Source: Billgrantia kenyensis (lineage in GTDB: Bacteria; Pseudomonadota; Gammaproteobacteria; Pseudomonadales; Halomonadaceae). Taken from it: a stretch of DNA of 35,030 nt. A program made the translations under genes and the position numbers. The DNA is taken from positions 1 to 35,030 of the forward strand of contig NZ_JACEFT010000034.1 in the NCBI RefSeq assembly GCF_013697085.1. The letters run 5' to 3'. This document shows, piece after piece, positions 12,848 through 20,960 of this stretch (the first letter of the stretch is position 1; every line of letters begins with the position of its first letter). The notes beneath the pieces are model-generated. The model made no database searches and was not told the origin of the DNA. It was given only the letters and a program-made list of their open reading frames with translations.

Positions 12848-13078
12848 TCATACAGCCACAATGAACTGATGCGTGTTTTCCTTTGCTCGGGCACTTACCT
12901 GTAGGGTTCCGGATGTTCTGCCCCCTCGACCGGCGAGGCCGCTCAGGTTGATGGCGTAGCCGCCACCGCCGGCGGTCTTGCGGCATATGGAGCAATAGCA
13001 GCGCTGATAAGGGTAAGGATGCGGCGACTCGACGCTGAAACGAACCGCACCGCAATGGCAGGAACCTTTGAGCAGCAT
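12848..13078 (-). pseudogene. GFA-family (CENP-V/glutathione-dependent formaldehyde-activating-like) gene, 3'-truncated
   Basis: The first 45 residues are a perfect GFA start: LKGSCHCGAVRFSVESPHPY and QRCYCSICRKTAGGGGYAIN, containing the zinc ligands CxC and CxCxxC. Full members have about 120-150 residues with a further structural zinc site; here the reading frame ends at residue 76 with TLQVSARAKENTHQF, still faintly like the family strand before the second half, and then stops. The lost part lies where the IS3 remnant begins, so truncation by insertion or deletion is likely. The ribosome site (GAGGAGGAGAGG) is strong, so a short product may still be made, but the missing half should make it inactive. 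Confidence 0.7.
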
Positions 13079-13279
13079 GTCCTCTCCTCCTCGGGCTTAT
13101 CCCGTCTCCTCTCTCTCAGCTCACTGGGCTGGGCCGCGGCTCCTATCGCAGCAAGTCGCAGCAGGCAAAGCACCTGATCAAGCGGCCCTGGCCAAGCCAC
13201 GCGGACAAGCTACGCTCCTGTATAGCCCTTCCACCACCATGGACCCGAATATCCACCAACGGCAAGAACGGAGAGCCTC

Positions 13280-13966
13280 ATGAGCCAGCGCATACTGATG
13301 GTATTGACCTCACACGACCGCCTGGGCGATACCGGCGAACCCACCGGCTTCTGGCTGGAGGAACTGGCGGCACCCTACTACGTCTGCCTGGATGCCGGCG
13401 CCGAAGTGGTACTGGCCTCGCCCAAGGGCGGCAAGCCACCGCTGGACCCGAAGAGCGACGCCGAGGAGAGCCAGACCGACGCAACCCGTCGCTTCCAGCA
13501 GGACGACAAGGCCCAGCAGGCGCTGGCCAATACCCGCAAGCTGAGCGAAGTCAGCGCCGACGAGTTCGATGCCATCTTCTATCCCGGCGGCCACGGCCCG
13601 CTTTGGGACCTGGTCGACGATGCGGATTCGATCCGCCTGATCGAGACCTTCTGGGCGCAGCACAAGCCGGTAGCTGCCGTATGCCATGCCCCCATCGTGC
13701 TAATCCATGCCCGCGATCCCGCAGGCGAGCCGATCATTCGAGGCCGCGAGGTCACCGGCTTTACCAATGAAGAGGAGGAGGCCGTTGGCCTGACCGAGGT
13801 CGTGCCGCACCTGGTGGAGAATGCACTGAAGGAAGGCGGCGCCCACTACTCCAAGGCGGATGTGTTCACTTCCTACACCCGCCAGGATGGGCTACTGATC
13901 ACCGGGCAGAACCCGCCCTCCTCCGAGCCGACTGCCAACCTGCTCTTGGCTGCACTGGGTAAGTAA
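13280..13966 (+). CDS. DJ-1/PfpI-family type 1 glutamine amidotransferase-like protein
   Basis: A 228-residue protein of the Hsp31/DJ-1/PfpI superfamily. The nucleophile elbow is AAVCHAP with Cys135 followed by His136, and Glu20 in GDTGEPTGFWLEEL supplies the conserved acid that sits near the cysteine. FDAIFYPGGHGPLWDL is the characteristic glycine loop. Hsp31-like proteins act as glyoxalase III/deglycase-type or chaperone-like stress proteins; the exact activity cannot be read from the sequence. GGAGA is placed six bases before the ATG. No obvious operon partner: the next gene (LysE type) starts 73 bp downstream. Length and motifs are complete. Confidence 0.92.
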   Translation: MSQRILMVLTSHDRLGDTGEPTGFWLEELAAPYYVCLDAGAEVVLASPKGGKPPLDPKSDAEESQTDATRRFQQDDKAQQALANTRKLSEVSADEFDAIFYPGGHGPLWDLVDDADSIRLIETFWAQHKPVAAVCHAPIVLIHARDPAGEPIIRGREVTGFTNEEEEAVGLTEVVPHLVENALKEGGAHYSKADVFTSYTRQDGLLITGQNPPSSEPTANLLLAALGK

Positions 13967-14039
13967 GACCTCAATTTCGTTCAATACCGCGGCCCCTCTT
14001 CGCGGCACGCTTGGCTCATTGACACCCAGGAGGATGACG

Positions 14040-14633
14040 ATGAGCCTTGCCATGATTCTGCCGATGTCGGCGTTTGCCCTTGCGGCTTCGATCTCGCCCG
14101 GGCCGGTAAACCTGGTATGCCTGAGCAGCGGTACGCGCTATCCGCTTTCCCAGGGGTTGGTATTCGTCACCGGCGCCACGCTGGGGTTCGTCGCCCTGTT
14201 CATTGCTGTGGGGCTGGGTCTCTATTCTGTGCTGACGATGGCGCCGGGCCTCGAGGTAGCGCTGCGCTGGGCCGGGGTGGCATTTCTGCTCTACCTGAGC
14301 TGGCGGCTGTTCCACGATGACGGGCATTTGCCCGAGGGCGAAACCCAGCAGGCGCCGGGGTTCATGACGGGGGCTGTCATGCAGTGGCTCAACCCCAAGG
14401 CGTGGCTGGCTTCGGCTTCCGGCATCGGCGCCTACACCAGCGGCGGTGAACTGAACCAGGTATTGCTGTTCGCCTCGCTCTACCTGCCGATCTGCTGGCT
14501 GTCGCTGGGGAGCTGGGTCTATGCCGGCGCCTTTCTGCGCCGCAGCGTGCAGCGGCCGGCCGTGCTGGTCGCCATCAACCGCACGCTGGCGCTGATTCTT
14601 GCCGGAAGCTGTGTGGCCCTGCTGGTCGAATGA
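14040..14633 (+). CDS. LysE/RhtB-family amino acid exporter
   Basis: A 197-residue inner-membrane protein with the LysE layout: TM1 containing ASISPGPVNLVCLSSGTRYP (the PGP signature), TM2-TM3 (about 35-90), a hydrophilic loop with HDDGHLPEGETQQAPGF, then MQWLNPKAWLASASG (the conserved NPKAW motif) and three more helices. Such proteins export amino acids or related metabolites with the proton gradient. The ATG at 14040 is six bases after AGGAGG; two in-frame starts upstream (14019, 14034) are worse. The AraC-type gene lies downstream in convergent orientation, and such regulator-exporter pairs are common, but shared control is not shown here. Confidence 0.9.
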   Translation: MSLAMILPMSAFALAASISPGPVNLVCLSSGTRYPLSQGLVFVTGATLGFVALFIAVGLGLYSVLTMAPGLEVALRWAGVAFLLYLSWRLFHDDGHLPEGETQQAPGFMTGAVMQWLNPKAWLASASGIGAYTSGGELNQVLLFASLYLPICWLSLGSWVYAGAFLRRSVQRPAVLVAINRTLALILAGSCVALLVE

Positions 14634-14643
14634 TGGGCATGCC

Positions 14644-14661
14644 GGCCCTTTGGCAAGGGCC
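14644..14661 (+). terminator. Hairpin after LysE gene
   Basis: GGCCCTT-TGGC-AAGGGCC is a perfect 7-bp stem with a 4-base loop, beginning 10 bases after the LysE stop codon. It is followed by A-rich rather than T-rich sequence, so it is not a canonical intrinsic terminator on the plus strand. Confidence 0.4.
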
Positions 14662-14672
14662 AAAACAAAACA

Positions 14673-14720
14673 ACCCAGCAAACAAGGATAGTGTAGCCAC
14701 ACCATCTTCATTTGCTGGGT
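14673..14720. repeat. 10-bp inverted repeat with 28-base loop
   Basis: ACCCAGCAAA (14673-14682) is perfectly complementary to TTTGCTGGGT (14711-14720). The loop contains a smaller GTGT/ACAC stem. It lies between the convergent LysE and AraC genes, and could be a terminator-like structure or a relic of a small inverted-repeat element. Confidence 0.45.
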
Positions 14721-14748
14721 AGTTCCCTGCGTACTTGCGTTTTCTTCT

Positions 14749-14770
14749 AAGCTGTCTAAGCAGCTTTATT
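14749..14770 (+). terminator. Weak plus-strand terminator candidate
   Basis: AAGCTG-TCTAAG-CAGCTT gives a 6-bp stem followed by TATTTA. It lies in the AT-rich gap between the convergent LysE and AraC genes and could stop the LysE transcript; the stem is short. Confidence 0.3.
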
Positions 14771-14856
14771 TACACAAAATAACCAATAATAACCGTGCGG
14801 TCAATTAGACAAACGTACCAGGAAACTGACACCAGGTGCGCAGAGAGCTATTCCAC

Positions 14857-15684
14857 TCAGCCAGTGGGCTGACGGTACTGGTTGGGAGTGGCGGCCACAA
14901 GGCGCTTGAAAGTGCGCTGAAAGTGCGGCTGATCGGAGAATCCTGCGTTCAGCGCCGCCTCGGCAATCGGTTTGCCGGCCTTCAGCTCGCGCTGCCCCAA
15001 CTGGACACGACGATTGACCTGGTAGGCGTGCGGGGTAAAGCCGAAATGCTGCCTGAAGGCACGGATGAGATGGCCGGGGCTGTAGCCACTGCGTCGGCAA
15101 AGGTCCTCCAGCGATATCTCCTCGGCGGCGTGGGCATCCAGCCAGGCCGCCAGTTCCTGTAACAAGGCGGGAGCCTTGGCAACGGGCTGCACCGACTGGC
15201 CGGCTAGCGCGTGCATCAACGCGGAGAGGTACTCTACCACTGCGGTCTGCTTGTCGAGCAGTTCTCGCTTCGAGTCAAGCAGACAGGCAGCCAGCTGGCA
15301 ATACCCTTCGTACCATTTCCGCTCGCGAATTACGGCCGTGGCGATGTCCTGCCAGTACGGCGCTGCCAGCAGCCCGGCCTGGTAGCGAAGCTCGCTCAGC
15401 CAACGGGCATCCACGTAGAGCATCAGGTAGCCCCAGGGGCGCTCATCGATGGCACTACAGGCATGCATCCAGTTGGGGTTCATCATTACCAGCGTGCCGG
15501 CTGCGACGTGGTAGCGGGCATCGCGGTAGCGGAACGTGCTCTCCCCCTCGGTAATCGCCCCCAGCGACCATTGGGTATGACTGTGCGGCGCGTAGCAGAC
15601 CTTGCGACCGTCCTCTACCTTGCGCAGCTCCACATGGGGCATGCGGGCATCACGCCAGAACAGGGGCTGGTGCCGAGTCGTCAT
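14857..15684 (-). CDS. AraC-family transcriptional regulator
   Basis: A 275-residue regulator. The N-terminal half is a cupin-type AraC ligand-binding domain (about 20-160: PHSHTQWSLGAITEGESTFRY... GTLVMMNPNWMHAC). The C-terminal 100 residues hold two HTH motifs: ISLEDLCRRSGYSPGHLIRAF and PIAEAALNAGFSDQPHFQRTF, ending with the usual TPNQYR. The ATG at 15684 starts the conserved part; an upstream in-frame ATG at 15750 would add 22 unrelated residues. GGAG lies about 11 bases upstream. This type of regulator frequently adjoins LysE-type exporters, and the LysE gene lies convergent downstream. The effector is unknown. Confidence 0.9.
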   Translation of the reverse strand: MTTRHQPLFWRDARMPHVELRKVEDGRKVCYAPHSHTQWSLGAITEGESTFRYRDARYHVAAGTLVMMNPNWMHACSAIDERPWGYLMLYVDARWLSELRYQAGLLAAPYWQDIATAVIRERKWYEGYCQLAACLLDSKRELLDKQTAVVEYLSALMHALAGQSVQPVAKAPALLQELAAWLDAHAAEEISLEDLCRRSGYSPGHLIRAFRQHFGFTPHAYQVNRRVQLGQRELKAGKPIAEAALNAGFSDQPHFQRTFKRLVAATPNQYRQPTG

Positions 15685-15908
15685 ATGGCATGAGGCTCCG
15701 GAAATCACGTCTCGACTGTCAAGCATGGCACCATCCGCCGCGCTTTGCATGTGTGGAGCATGCCCTCTAAGCTGGCGTGTGGCATGCGTGTACCCTTGAG
15801 ATCAGGAAACTAATTCCCTGACACCCAGTGAGGCTTACGCAATTTCGCTGTCGTGCTACCCGGCAGACACCTTCGTGCTTTCGACTAACGAATAATGAGC
15901 CCACAGTA

Positions 15909-15936
15909 TTGGCTAATTAATCTTCAGGTGTATGCT
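15909..15936 (+). promoter_or_regulatory. Possible sigma70 promoter of the diguanylate cyclase
   Basis: TTGGCT (15909-15914) and TATGCT (15931-15936) are separated by 16 bp in AT-rich sequence, about 80 bp upstream of the cyclase start. Both boxes have two mismatches or fewer to consensus; function is inferred. Confidence 0.35.
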
Positions 15937-15974
15937 CGAACATGCCTCACTGAATGACTCACCAGTAATACCAT

Positions 15975-15998
15975 CGAGCCTGGCCTTCGTCAGGCTCG
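15975..15998 (+). promoter_or_regulatory. Stem-loop in the cyclase 5' leader
   Basis: CGAGCCTG (15975-15982) pairs perfectly with CAGGCTCG (15991-15998) around an 8-base loop, ending 21 bases before the GTG start of the cyclase. No T-run follows. It could shape translation initiation or be part of an attenuator; no known riboswitch consensus is recognised. Confidence 0.4.
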
Positions 15999-16019
15999 GT
16001 ATTGACATAGAGCGGGACC

Positions 16020-17549
16020 GTGACCAACGACAAGACCGAGCCCATCCGCAGTCATCGTCCGTTCAGGCAGCCGCATCGTCTCGCCATGGCTACGCTGGCC
16101 CCGCGCGCTTTCGCCTTCTTGCATACCTTCGGCCTGACGGTCTGGATCGCCGTGGCGGAGGGCAGCACCTGGACACTGATCCTGCCGGGACTATTCCTGC
16201 TGGCATGGCCGGCACTGGCCTATCTACATGCGGCGAGAGCCCGGAACTCCAAGCGCGCCGAGTTCAGGAACCTTCTCTTCGACAGCCTGTTATTCGGTAT
16301 CTGGTGCGGGGTGCTCGATTTCTATGTTCTGGCGACGATCACCATCGGCCTGGCCTGCCTGATGAACAACATGGTGGTCGGCGGCTTGCGCAGGATGCTG
16401 GCCGCCCTGGCCCTGTTCGCTTGTGGCGGCCTCGGCTGGAGCCTGCTGACGGGATTCGAGGTTCGGCCCTACGTGAGCCCAGGACTGGATCTCTATCAAG
16501 GCGCCGGGGCGGTGCTCTACTTTCTTGCCATTGCCCAGGTCATGTATGGGCAGAATCGCCAGCTCGGACGAAGCATCATCGAGATCAAGTTCAAGAACAG
16601 GGTATTCCAGGCACTGCTCGATCTCGGCGTGGTGGCCAATCGCGCTTCGAACATCGATACGCTGCTGGAGGATTCACTGCAGCACTTGCGTGCCAACTTC
16701 CCTGAATACGGCTTTGCCGTCTTTCTACAGGAGCGCCAACGCCCCGATGTGACCCGCTACGCGGCTGCGGTCGGCATGCACCTGTCACAGGAGGACGAGG
16801 AAAACCTGCAACACCTGCTTGCCACGCCGCCCATCCAACCGAAGCAGACGCTCAAGCTGCGACGGACCGCCGACAACGCACAGCTGTATGCGACACCCAT
16901 GGCAAACCGCCTGAGCCTGTACGACGGCTGGCTGGTGGTACACGCCCCCAGGCTAGATGTTTCCCTCGAGCGGATGCTGACTCTGTTCGTGGATCAACTG
17001 GCGGCCGCTACCGAGAACAAGCTGCTCAACCTGGAACTCACGAGAACGGCGGAGCGCGACGGACTGACGGGGCTCTACAATCGTGGCTACTTCGAGGACG
17101 CACTGCAGTCGAGCATCCAGGGCAAGAGCCACCCGCCAGGCCTGGATTTCGCCGTGCTGATGATGGATGTCGATGGACTCAAGGAGGTCAATGATCAGCA
17201 CGGCCACATCGCCGGCGACCAGCTCATCTGCGCGGTAGCGGAGCGCCTGGATAAACACTGTCGCTCGAGCGATATCCTGGCGCGCTACGGCGGCGACGAA
17301 TTCGTCGTGCTGTTTCCTTCGTCCGACCTATCGGCCGCAGAGCGCCTCGCCAACGAGATCAGCAGGCACCTGGAAGGCGAGCAGTGTACCCTCGTGACGG
17401 CGCAGGGCCATCAAGTCACGCTGAGACTTCGCTTGAGCCTGGGTAGCGCCAGCTCCACTGAGACCCAGGCCCAGGAGGTGCTGGCCCTTGCCGACGAACG
17501 CATGTACGACAACAAGAGCCAGCGACGCCGGGAAAGAGCGGCAGGCTGA
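16020..17549 (+). CDS. MASE2-GGDEF diguanylate cyclase
   Basis: A 509-residue membrane enzyme that makes cyclic di-GMP from two GTP. Residues about 20-180 are a MASE2 sensor region with several hydrophobic helices and the typical WPALAYLHAARARNSKRAEF and RNLLFDSLLFG segments; about 200-340 is a GAF-like or linker region (ASNIDTLLEDSLQHLRANFP); the GGDEF domain starts at about 345 (ERDGLTGLYNRGYFEDAL). The active-site loop RYGGDEF is intact at 422-428, and RSSD (415-418), five residues before, is the inhibitory product-binding I-site. The enzyme should thus be active and feedback inhibited. The GTG start is weakly supported; the ATG at 16086, just before TM1, is an alternative. A promoter and hairpin lie upstream. 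Confidence 0.92.
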   Translation: MTNDKTEPIRSHRPFRQPHRLAMATLAPRAFAFLHTFGLTVWIAVAEGSTWTLILPGLFLLAWPALAYLHAARARNSKRAEFRNLLFDSLLFGIWCGVLDFYVLATITIGLACLMNNMVVGGLRRMLAALALFACGGLGWSLLTGFEVRPYVSPGLDLYQGAGAVLYFLAIAQVMYGQNRQLGRSIIEIKFKNRVFQALLDLGVVANRASNIDTLLEDSLQHLRANFPEYGFAVFLQERQRPDVTRYAAAVGMHLSQEDEENLQHLLATPPIQPKQTLKLRRTADNAQLYATPMANRLSLYDGWLVVHAPRLDVSLERMLTLFVDQLAAATENKLLNLELTRTAERDGLTGLYNRGYFEDALQSSIQGKSHPPGLDFAVLMMDVDGLKEVNDQHGHIAGDQLICAVAERLDKHCRSSDILARYGGDEFVVLFPSSDLSAAERLANEISRHLEGEQCTLVTAQGHQVTLRLRLSLGSASSTETQAQEVLALADERMYDNKSQRRRERAAG

Positions 17550-17584
17550 ACTCGCCCCCCGATGGAGGCAGCCAGCCAGCGCCC

Positions 17585-18934
17585 CTAGCCTGCCTTGATG
17601 TCGAACTCCAGATCGTAGTTGTTGAGCAGCGGAGGCATCGGCTTGCTGCTCAGCAATCGATTCGGTGGGCTGAGCTGGTACTCTCGCCCCTGCAGCAGCC
17701 TGGCCAGCATGTGGCTGGTCACCGTCAGCACCACGCGCCTACCGGGACAGATGCCGGTCCCACCGCTGAAGGGCATCATCGGCCAGTCGCCTGCCTCACC
17801 CGGCTGCAGCCAGAGGTCGGGATCGAAACGGTGGGCATTATCCAGGTGGCGGTCGTCGCGATGGAAATAGGGAGCCAGCATCAGAATCGAGGTTTCCGCC
17901 GGCATGATGCCGTTTTCCCATTCCGTTTCCTGGGTGGTCTGACGCAGCACCATTGGCGTGGTGGGCCAGAGCCGCAGCGACTCGAGCAAGCAGGCACGCA
18001 GGTAGTCCAGCTTGGCCGCCGGCTGCTGAAGGTGCTCGGCTATCTCGGCCTGCGCCCGTTCACCATGATCGGGATGAGCGGCCAGTAGCGCCAAGGCCCG
18101 GAAAGTGGCCATGCCCGCCGGGTCGAAGGCGAACAGGTACTGCGGGACCTGATGCTCCGGCTGGGTGATTTCGCTGGTGGGCAATCGTGCGATTTCCCCG
18201 GCCAGGCTGCCCTCTTCTCCTCGCTTCAGGTAAGTGCAGACGCGCTCGTGAAAATCCTCCTTCACGCGGTCATGGCCCGGATGGAAGAAAGCCCAGTTGG
18301 CGGCGGAGCGCAGTTTTTCCAGCATCTCGGTCAGGGCATGATCGTCGCGGGCGCTATCCCCCAGCACCACGCGGCGCACCACCCTGTTCCAGGTGGTCTC
18401 GAACCGGTCCCAGTCGAGCTTGCCGCCCTCCTGTTCCACCTGGGTGAGCAATTCACTGGCCTCTTGTTCGACGACCTCAGCGAAACGTGCCCCCAGGCCG
18501 TGCACCGGGCAGTCGCTCTGCAACACCTCTTCATTGAAGCGCCGGCGCTCTGCCCGCTCGGGGCCGTGGGAAACCAGCGCCATGTCGGGCTCGAAGTGCT
18601 CGAGCGCCTTGCGCTTGGCCCACTCGGCGGTAGCGAACGGTTCAGGCGTCTCATCGAGCACACGGTTGGCGTGATCGGGGTCGAGAATCAGCGCCATCCG
18701 CTTGCTGTCAGGCGTGTTCAGTATCAGCGGCCCCGGGCCGTACTTCTCGTTGAGTTTCTGCAGGCGCTGGATGGCGCGCTGGTCCAGTCCCAATTTCTCC
18801 GCCAGGCCCACCATTTTCGGTCGCCGAACGATGACTCCCTTGGCAATATTGGGTGCGAAGACATCCCCCACCACGGCCAGCGTTTCACCGACGGTGGCCA
18901 TAGGCAATGTGTCCTGAGCAGAATCCCTGTGCAT
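17585..18934 (-). CDS. Cytochrome P450 with atypical I-helix
   Basis: A 449-residue soluble-type P450. The heme-thiolate loop is PFSGGTGICPGRRVV with ligand Cys396, and the K-helix ExxR is ESLR (Glu318, Arg321). Two normally conserved features are changed: the heme-loop Arg two residues before Cys is Gly, and the I-helix reads AFDPAGMATF (270-279), with Ala276 where the oxygen-activating (A/G)Gx(D/E)T motif has its acid. Reaction and substrate are unknown; the lack of the acid suggests a different proton path or peroxide use. The ATG at 18934 follows AGGAGG by five bases; an in-frame start 48 bases earlier is unneeded. No ferredoxin or reductase gene is next to it. Confidence 0.92.
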   Translation of the reverse strand: MHRDSAQDTLPMATVGETLAVVGDVFAPNIAKGVIVRRPKMVGLAEKLGLDQRAIQRLQKLNEKYGPGPLILNTPDSKRMALILDPDHANRVLDETPEPFATAEWAKRKALEHFEPDMALVSHGPERAERRRFNEEVLQSDCPVHGLGARFAEVVEQEASELLTQVEQEGGKLDWDRFETTWNRVVRRVVLGDSARDDHALTEMLEKLRSAANWAFFHPGHDRVKEDFHERVCTYLKRGEEGSLAGEIARLPTSEITQPEHQVPQYLFAFDPAGMATFRALALLAAHPDHGERAQAEIAEHLQQPAAKLDYLRACLLESLRLWPTTPMVLRQTTQETEWENGIMPAETSILMLAPYFHRDDRHLDNAHRFDPDLWLQPGEAGDWPMMPFSGGTGICPGRRVVLTVTSHMLARLLQGREYQLSPPNRLLSSKPMPPLLNNYDLEFDIKAG

Positions 18935-19158
18935 GTCGCCCTCCTTGTCGATAACTCCACATGTGACCAGCAGTCTAGACACGCAACGGCAGGCAAGTGC
19001 TTGTTAGTACAAAAAATTACAGCTGTGAAACGATGTCAGGCACGGATGGCTACGGCCCCACCGCAGGGCATGGCCGCAGCTCCCCCGAGCCCCCAGACTT
19101 CCGGCCTTCCCGCAGGCGCGAGGTCGTCGACAGGAGGCACGACTCCGCTGGGCCGGGG

Positions 19159-20862
19159 TCAGAACTCGCTCCAGTCATCCTCCGCCGTAGCCTGTTTACG
19201 GGAAGCCACCGGCTTGGGATCGGTCAGCTTCACCAGCTGATGGCTTTCGGGCGGCTTTCCCCCGTGGGCTTCAGGACGTGTCTTGGACGCCGACTCGCGA
19301 CTCGCCGCGTTCGACGCCGATTCGTCGACACGGAAGGTGGCGATCAAGGCAGAAAGGCGGCTGGCCTGGTCCTCCAGCGAGGAAGCGGCAGCACTGGTCT
19401 GCTGTACCAGAGAGGCGTTCTGCTGGGTGACCGAGTCCATCTCGGTCAGCGCCGCATTGATCTGCTCGATGCCGCTGTTCTGCTCCCGCGTCGCGGTGGA
19501 AATCTCGGCCATGAGGGCGCTGACCTGGCGGATCGAATCGACGGTTTGCTCAATCGTTGCACCGCTGCGCTCGGCCTGCTCGGCACCGCTGCTGATACGC
19601 GTGGTGGTTTCCTCGATCAGGCTGCGAATCTCCTTGGCCGATTCCGCGCTGCGGCTGGCCAGGGAGCGTACCTCGCTTGCCACCACGGCGAAGCCACGGC
19701 CCTGCTCGCCGGCCCTTGCCGCTTCTACAGAGGCATTGAGTGCGAGAATGTTGGTCTGGAAGGCGATGGAGTCGATGACGCCGATGATGTCGTTGATGCG
19801 CTTGGCGCTATCGGCGATTTCACGCATGAGCTGTACGGTATGCTCGACCTCCTGGCCGCCACTCTCGGCCGTCTGCGAAGCGGAGGCGGAGAGCCGGTCG
19901 GCCTCGACCGCGGTTTCGGTATTCTTGCTTACGGTGGACGCCATCTCCTCCATGCTGGAGGCGGTCTGCTGCAAAGCCGAAGCCTGCTCTTCGGTACGCG
20001 AGGAAAGGTCCTGGCTGCCTGAAGCAATCTCTCCTGCCCCGGTGAAGACGTTTTCGCTGCTCTCCCGCAGCGACACGACCAGCACCTTGAGCTTTTCCTG
20101 CATGCCCCCCAAGGCACGGAAGAGCTGGCCGATCTCGTTGCGACCATGGTCCTCGATACGTACCGTAAGGTCGCCGCCGGCGATGCGCTCGAAGTGAGCA
20201 ATGGCCTCCCGCAGGGGGGTGACCACCACTCGCATCATGGCAAAGCGGATCAGCCAGGCAGCGACCAGGGCCACGACCAGCAGGCCGATGGCAACGGCTC
20301 CGACACGATTGCCTAGAGTTTCCACTTCAGCGATCGCGGCATCGCCCCGCTGCTCGCTGTACTCGATGAAGGCCTCCATTGCGATATCCAGTTCAGCCCC
20401 CAGCTCTGCCAACTCATCCTGCCGGCGCTGGACCAGAAAAGGCGCCGCATCCAGCAGCGGCACCAGCCCTTCGATGACGTAGGCATCGTAGGCATCGGAT
20501 ATGGCTGCGACGAGAGGAGCTCGCGTATCGTCAGGATCGATGGGCACGTCGCGGAATTCATCGAATCGCTCCTGAGCCGCCGCAATGGCAGCCACGGCCA
20601 TTTGCTGGTTCTCACCGCCCCGCTCGGGATTGCCCTGGGCGCTATGAGCGGCGTAGCGATCGAGGAACGTCTGTGCCCTGAGCACATTGACCTGAGCTCG
20701 ATTGGCAAGGGTGGAGAGCTTGACGTTGGTTTCCGCCAGCTCATGCAAGGCACTTTCGCTGGCGGCATTCGAATAGAAGCCCAGGCCGCTGATCAGACCG
20801 ATCATCAGCACCAGTGCTGCCAGGGCCCCCGACAAGCTCCATTTGATGGACAAGTTCTTCAT
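19159..20862 (-). CDS. Methyl-accepting chemotaxis protein with C-terminal CheR tether
   Basis: A 567-residue chemoreceptor. TM1 lies at about 8-28, a periplasmic four-helix-bundle-type ligand domain at 30-180, TM2 at about 185-208, a HAMP domain after it ([20 protein letters not shown]) and the long cytoplasmic coiled coil with the tip [20 protein letters not shown] then [20 protein letters not shown], which contacts CheA and CheW. The C-terminus is DDWSEF, fitting the xWxxF pentapeptide that tethers CheR/CheB in high-abundance receptors such as Tsr and Tar (NWETF). The ligand is not evident. AGGAG is seven bases before the ATG at 20862; the alternative at 20886 has none. No other chemotaxis gene is in the window. 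Confidence 0.95.
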   Translation of the reverse strand: MKNLSIKWSLSGALAALVLMIGLISGLGFYSNAASESALHELAETNVKLSTLANRAQVNVLRAQTFLDRYAAHSAQGNPERGGENQQMAVAAIAAAQERFDEFRDVPIDPDDTRAPLVAAISDAYDAYVIEGLVPLLDAAPFLVQRRQDELAELGAELDIAMEAFIEYSEQRGDAAIAEVETLGNRVGAVAIGLLVVALVAAWLIRFAMMRVVVTPLREAIAHFERIAGGDLTVRIEDHGRNEIGQLFRALGGMQEKLKVLVVSLRESSENVFTGAGEIASGSQDLSSRTEEQASALQQTASSMEEMASTVSKNTETAVEADRLSASASQTAESGGQEVEHTVQLMREIADSAKRINDIIGVIDSIAFQTNILALNASVEAARAGEQGRGFAVVASEVRSLASRSAESAKEIRSLIEETTTRISSGAEQAERSGATIEQTVDSIRQVSALMAEISTATREQNSGIEQINAALTEMDSVTQQNASLVQQTSAAASSLEDQASRLSALIATFRVDESASNAASRESASKTRPEAHGGKPPESHQLVKLTDPKPVASRKQATAEDDWSEF

Positions 20863-20960
20863 CGTGCCACTCCTGCAATTCGCCATGAGGGGTATGTGTC
20901 ATACCTCTATCATCGGCAAGTGAGCAGCAGAGTTTAGCCGCCAACCTCATCGCCATGTCC

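Larger units (their letters stand above)
15685..16019. other. Intergenic region between AraC and diguanylate cyclase genes
   Basis: About 335 bp without a convincing gene; the ORF that begins at 15932 is a shadow of the cyclase gene in another frame. It must contain the promoters of both divergent genes. A promoter-like pair and a stem-loop near the cyclase start are listed separately; nothing else stands out. Confidence 0.6.

Noticed and set aside
15932..16705. 257-codon plus-strand frame starting at ATG before the cyclase
   Set aside because: It overlaps the MASE2 region in another frame; the cyclase frame has conserved membrane segments and GGDEF, and this one has Arg/Gly-rich shadow composition.
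18152..20197. Long plus-strand frames opposite the P450 and chemoreceptor genes
   Set aside because: They are antisense shadows with repetitive Ser/Ala or Gly/Arg composition; the minus-strand genes have diagnostic motifs.
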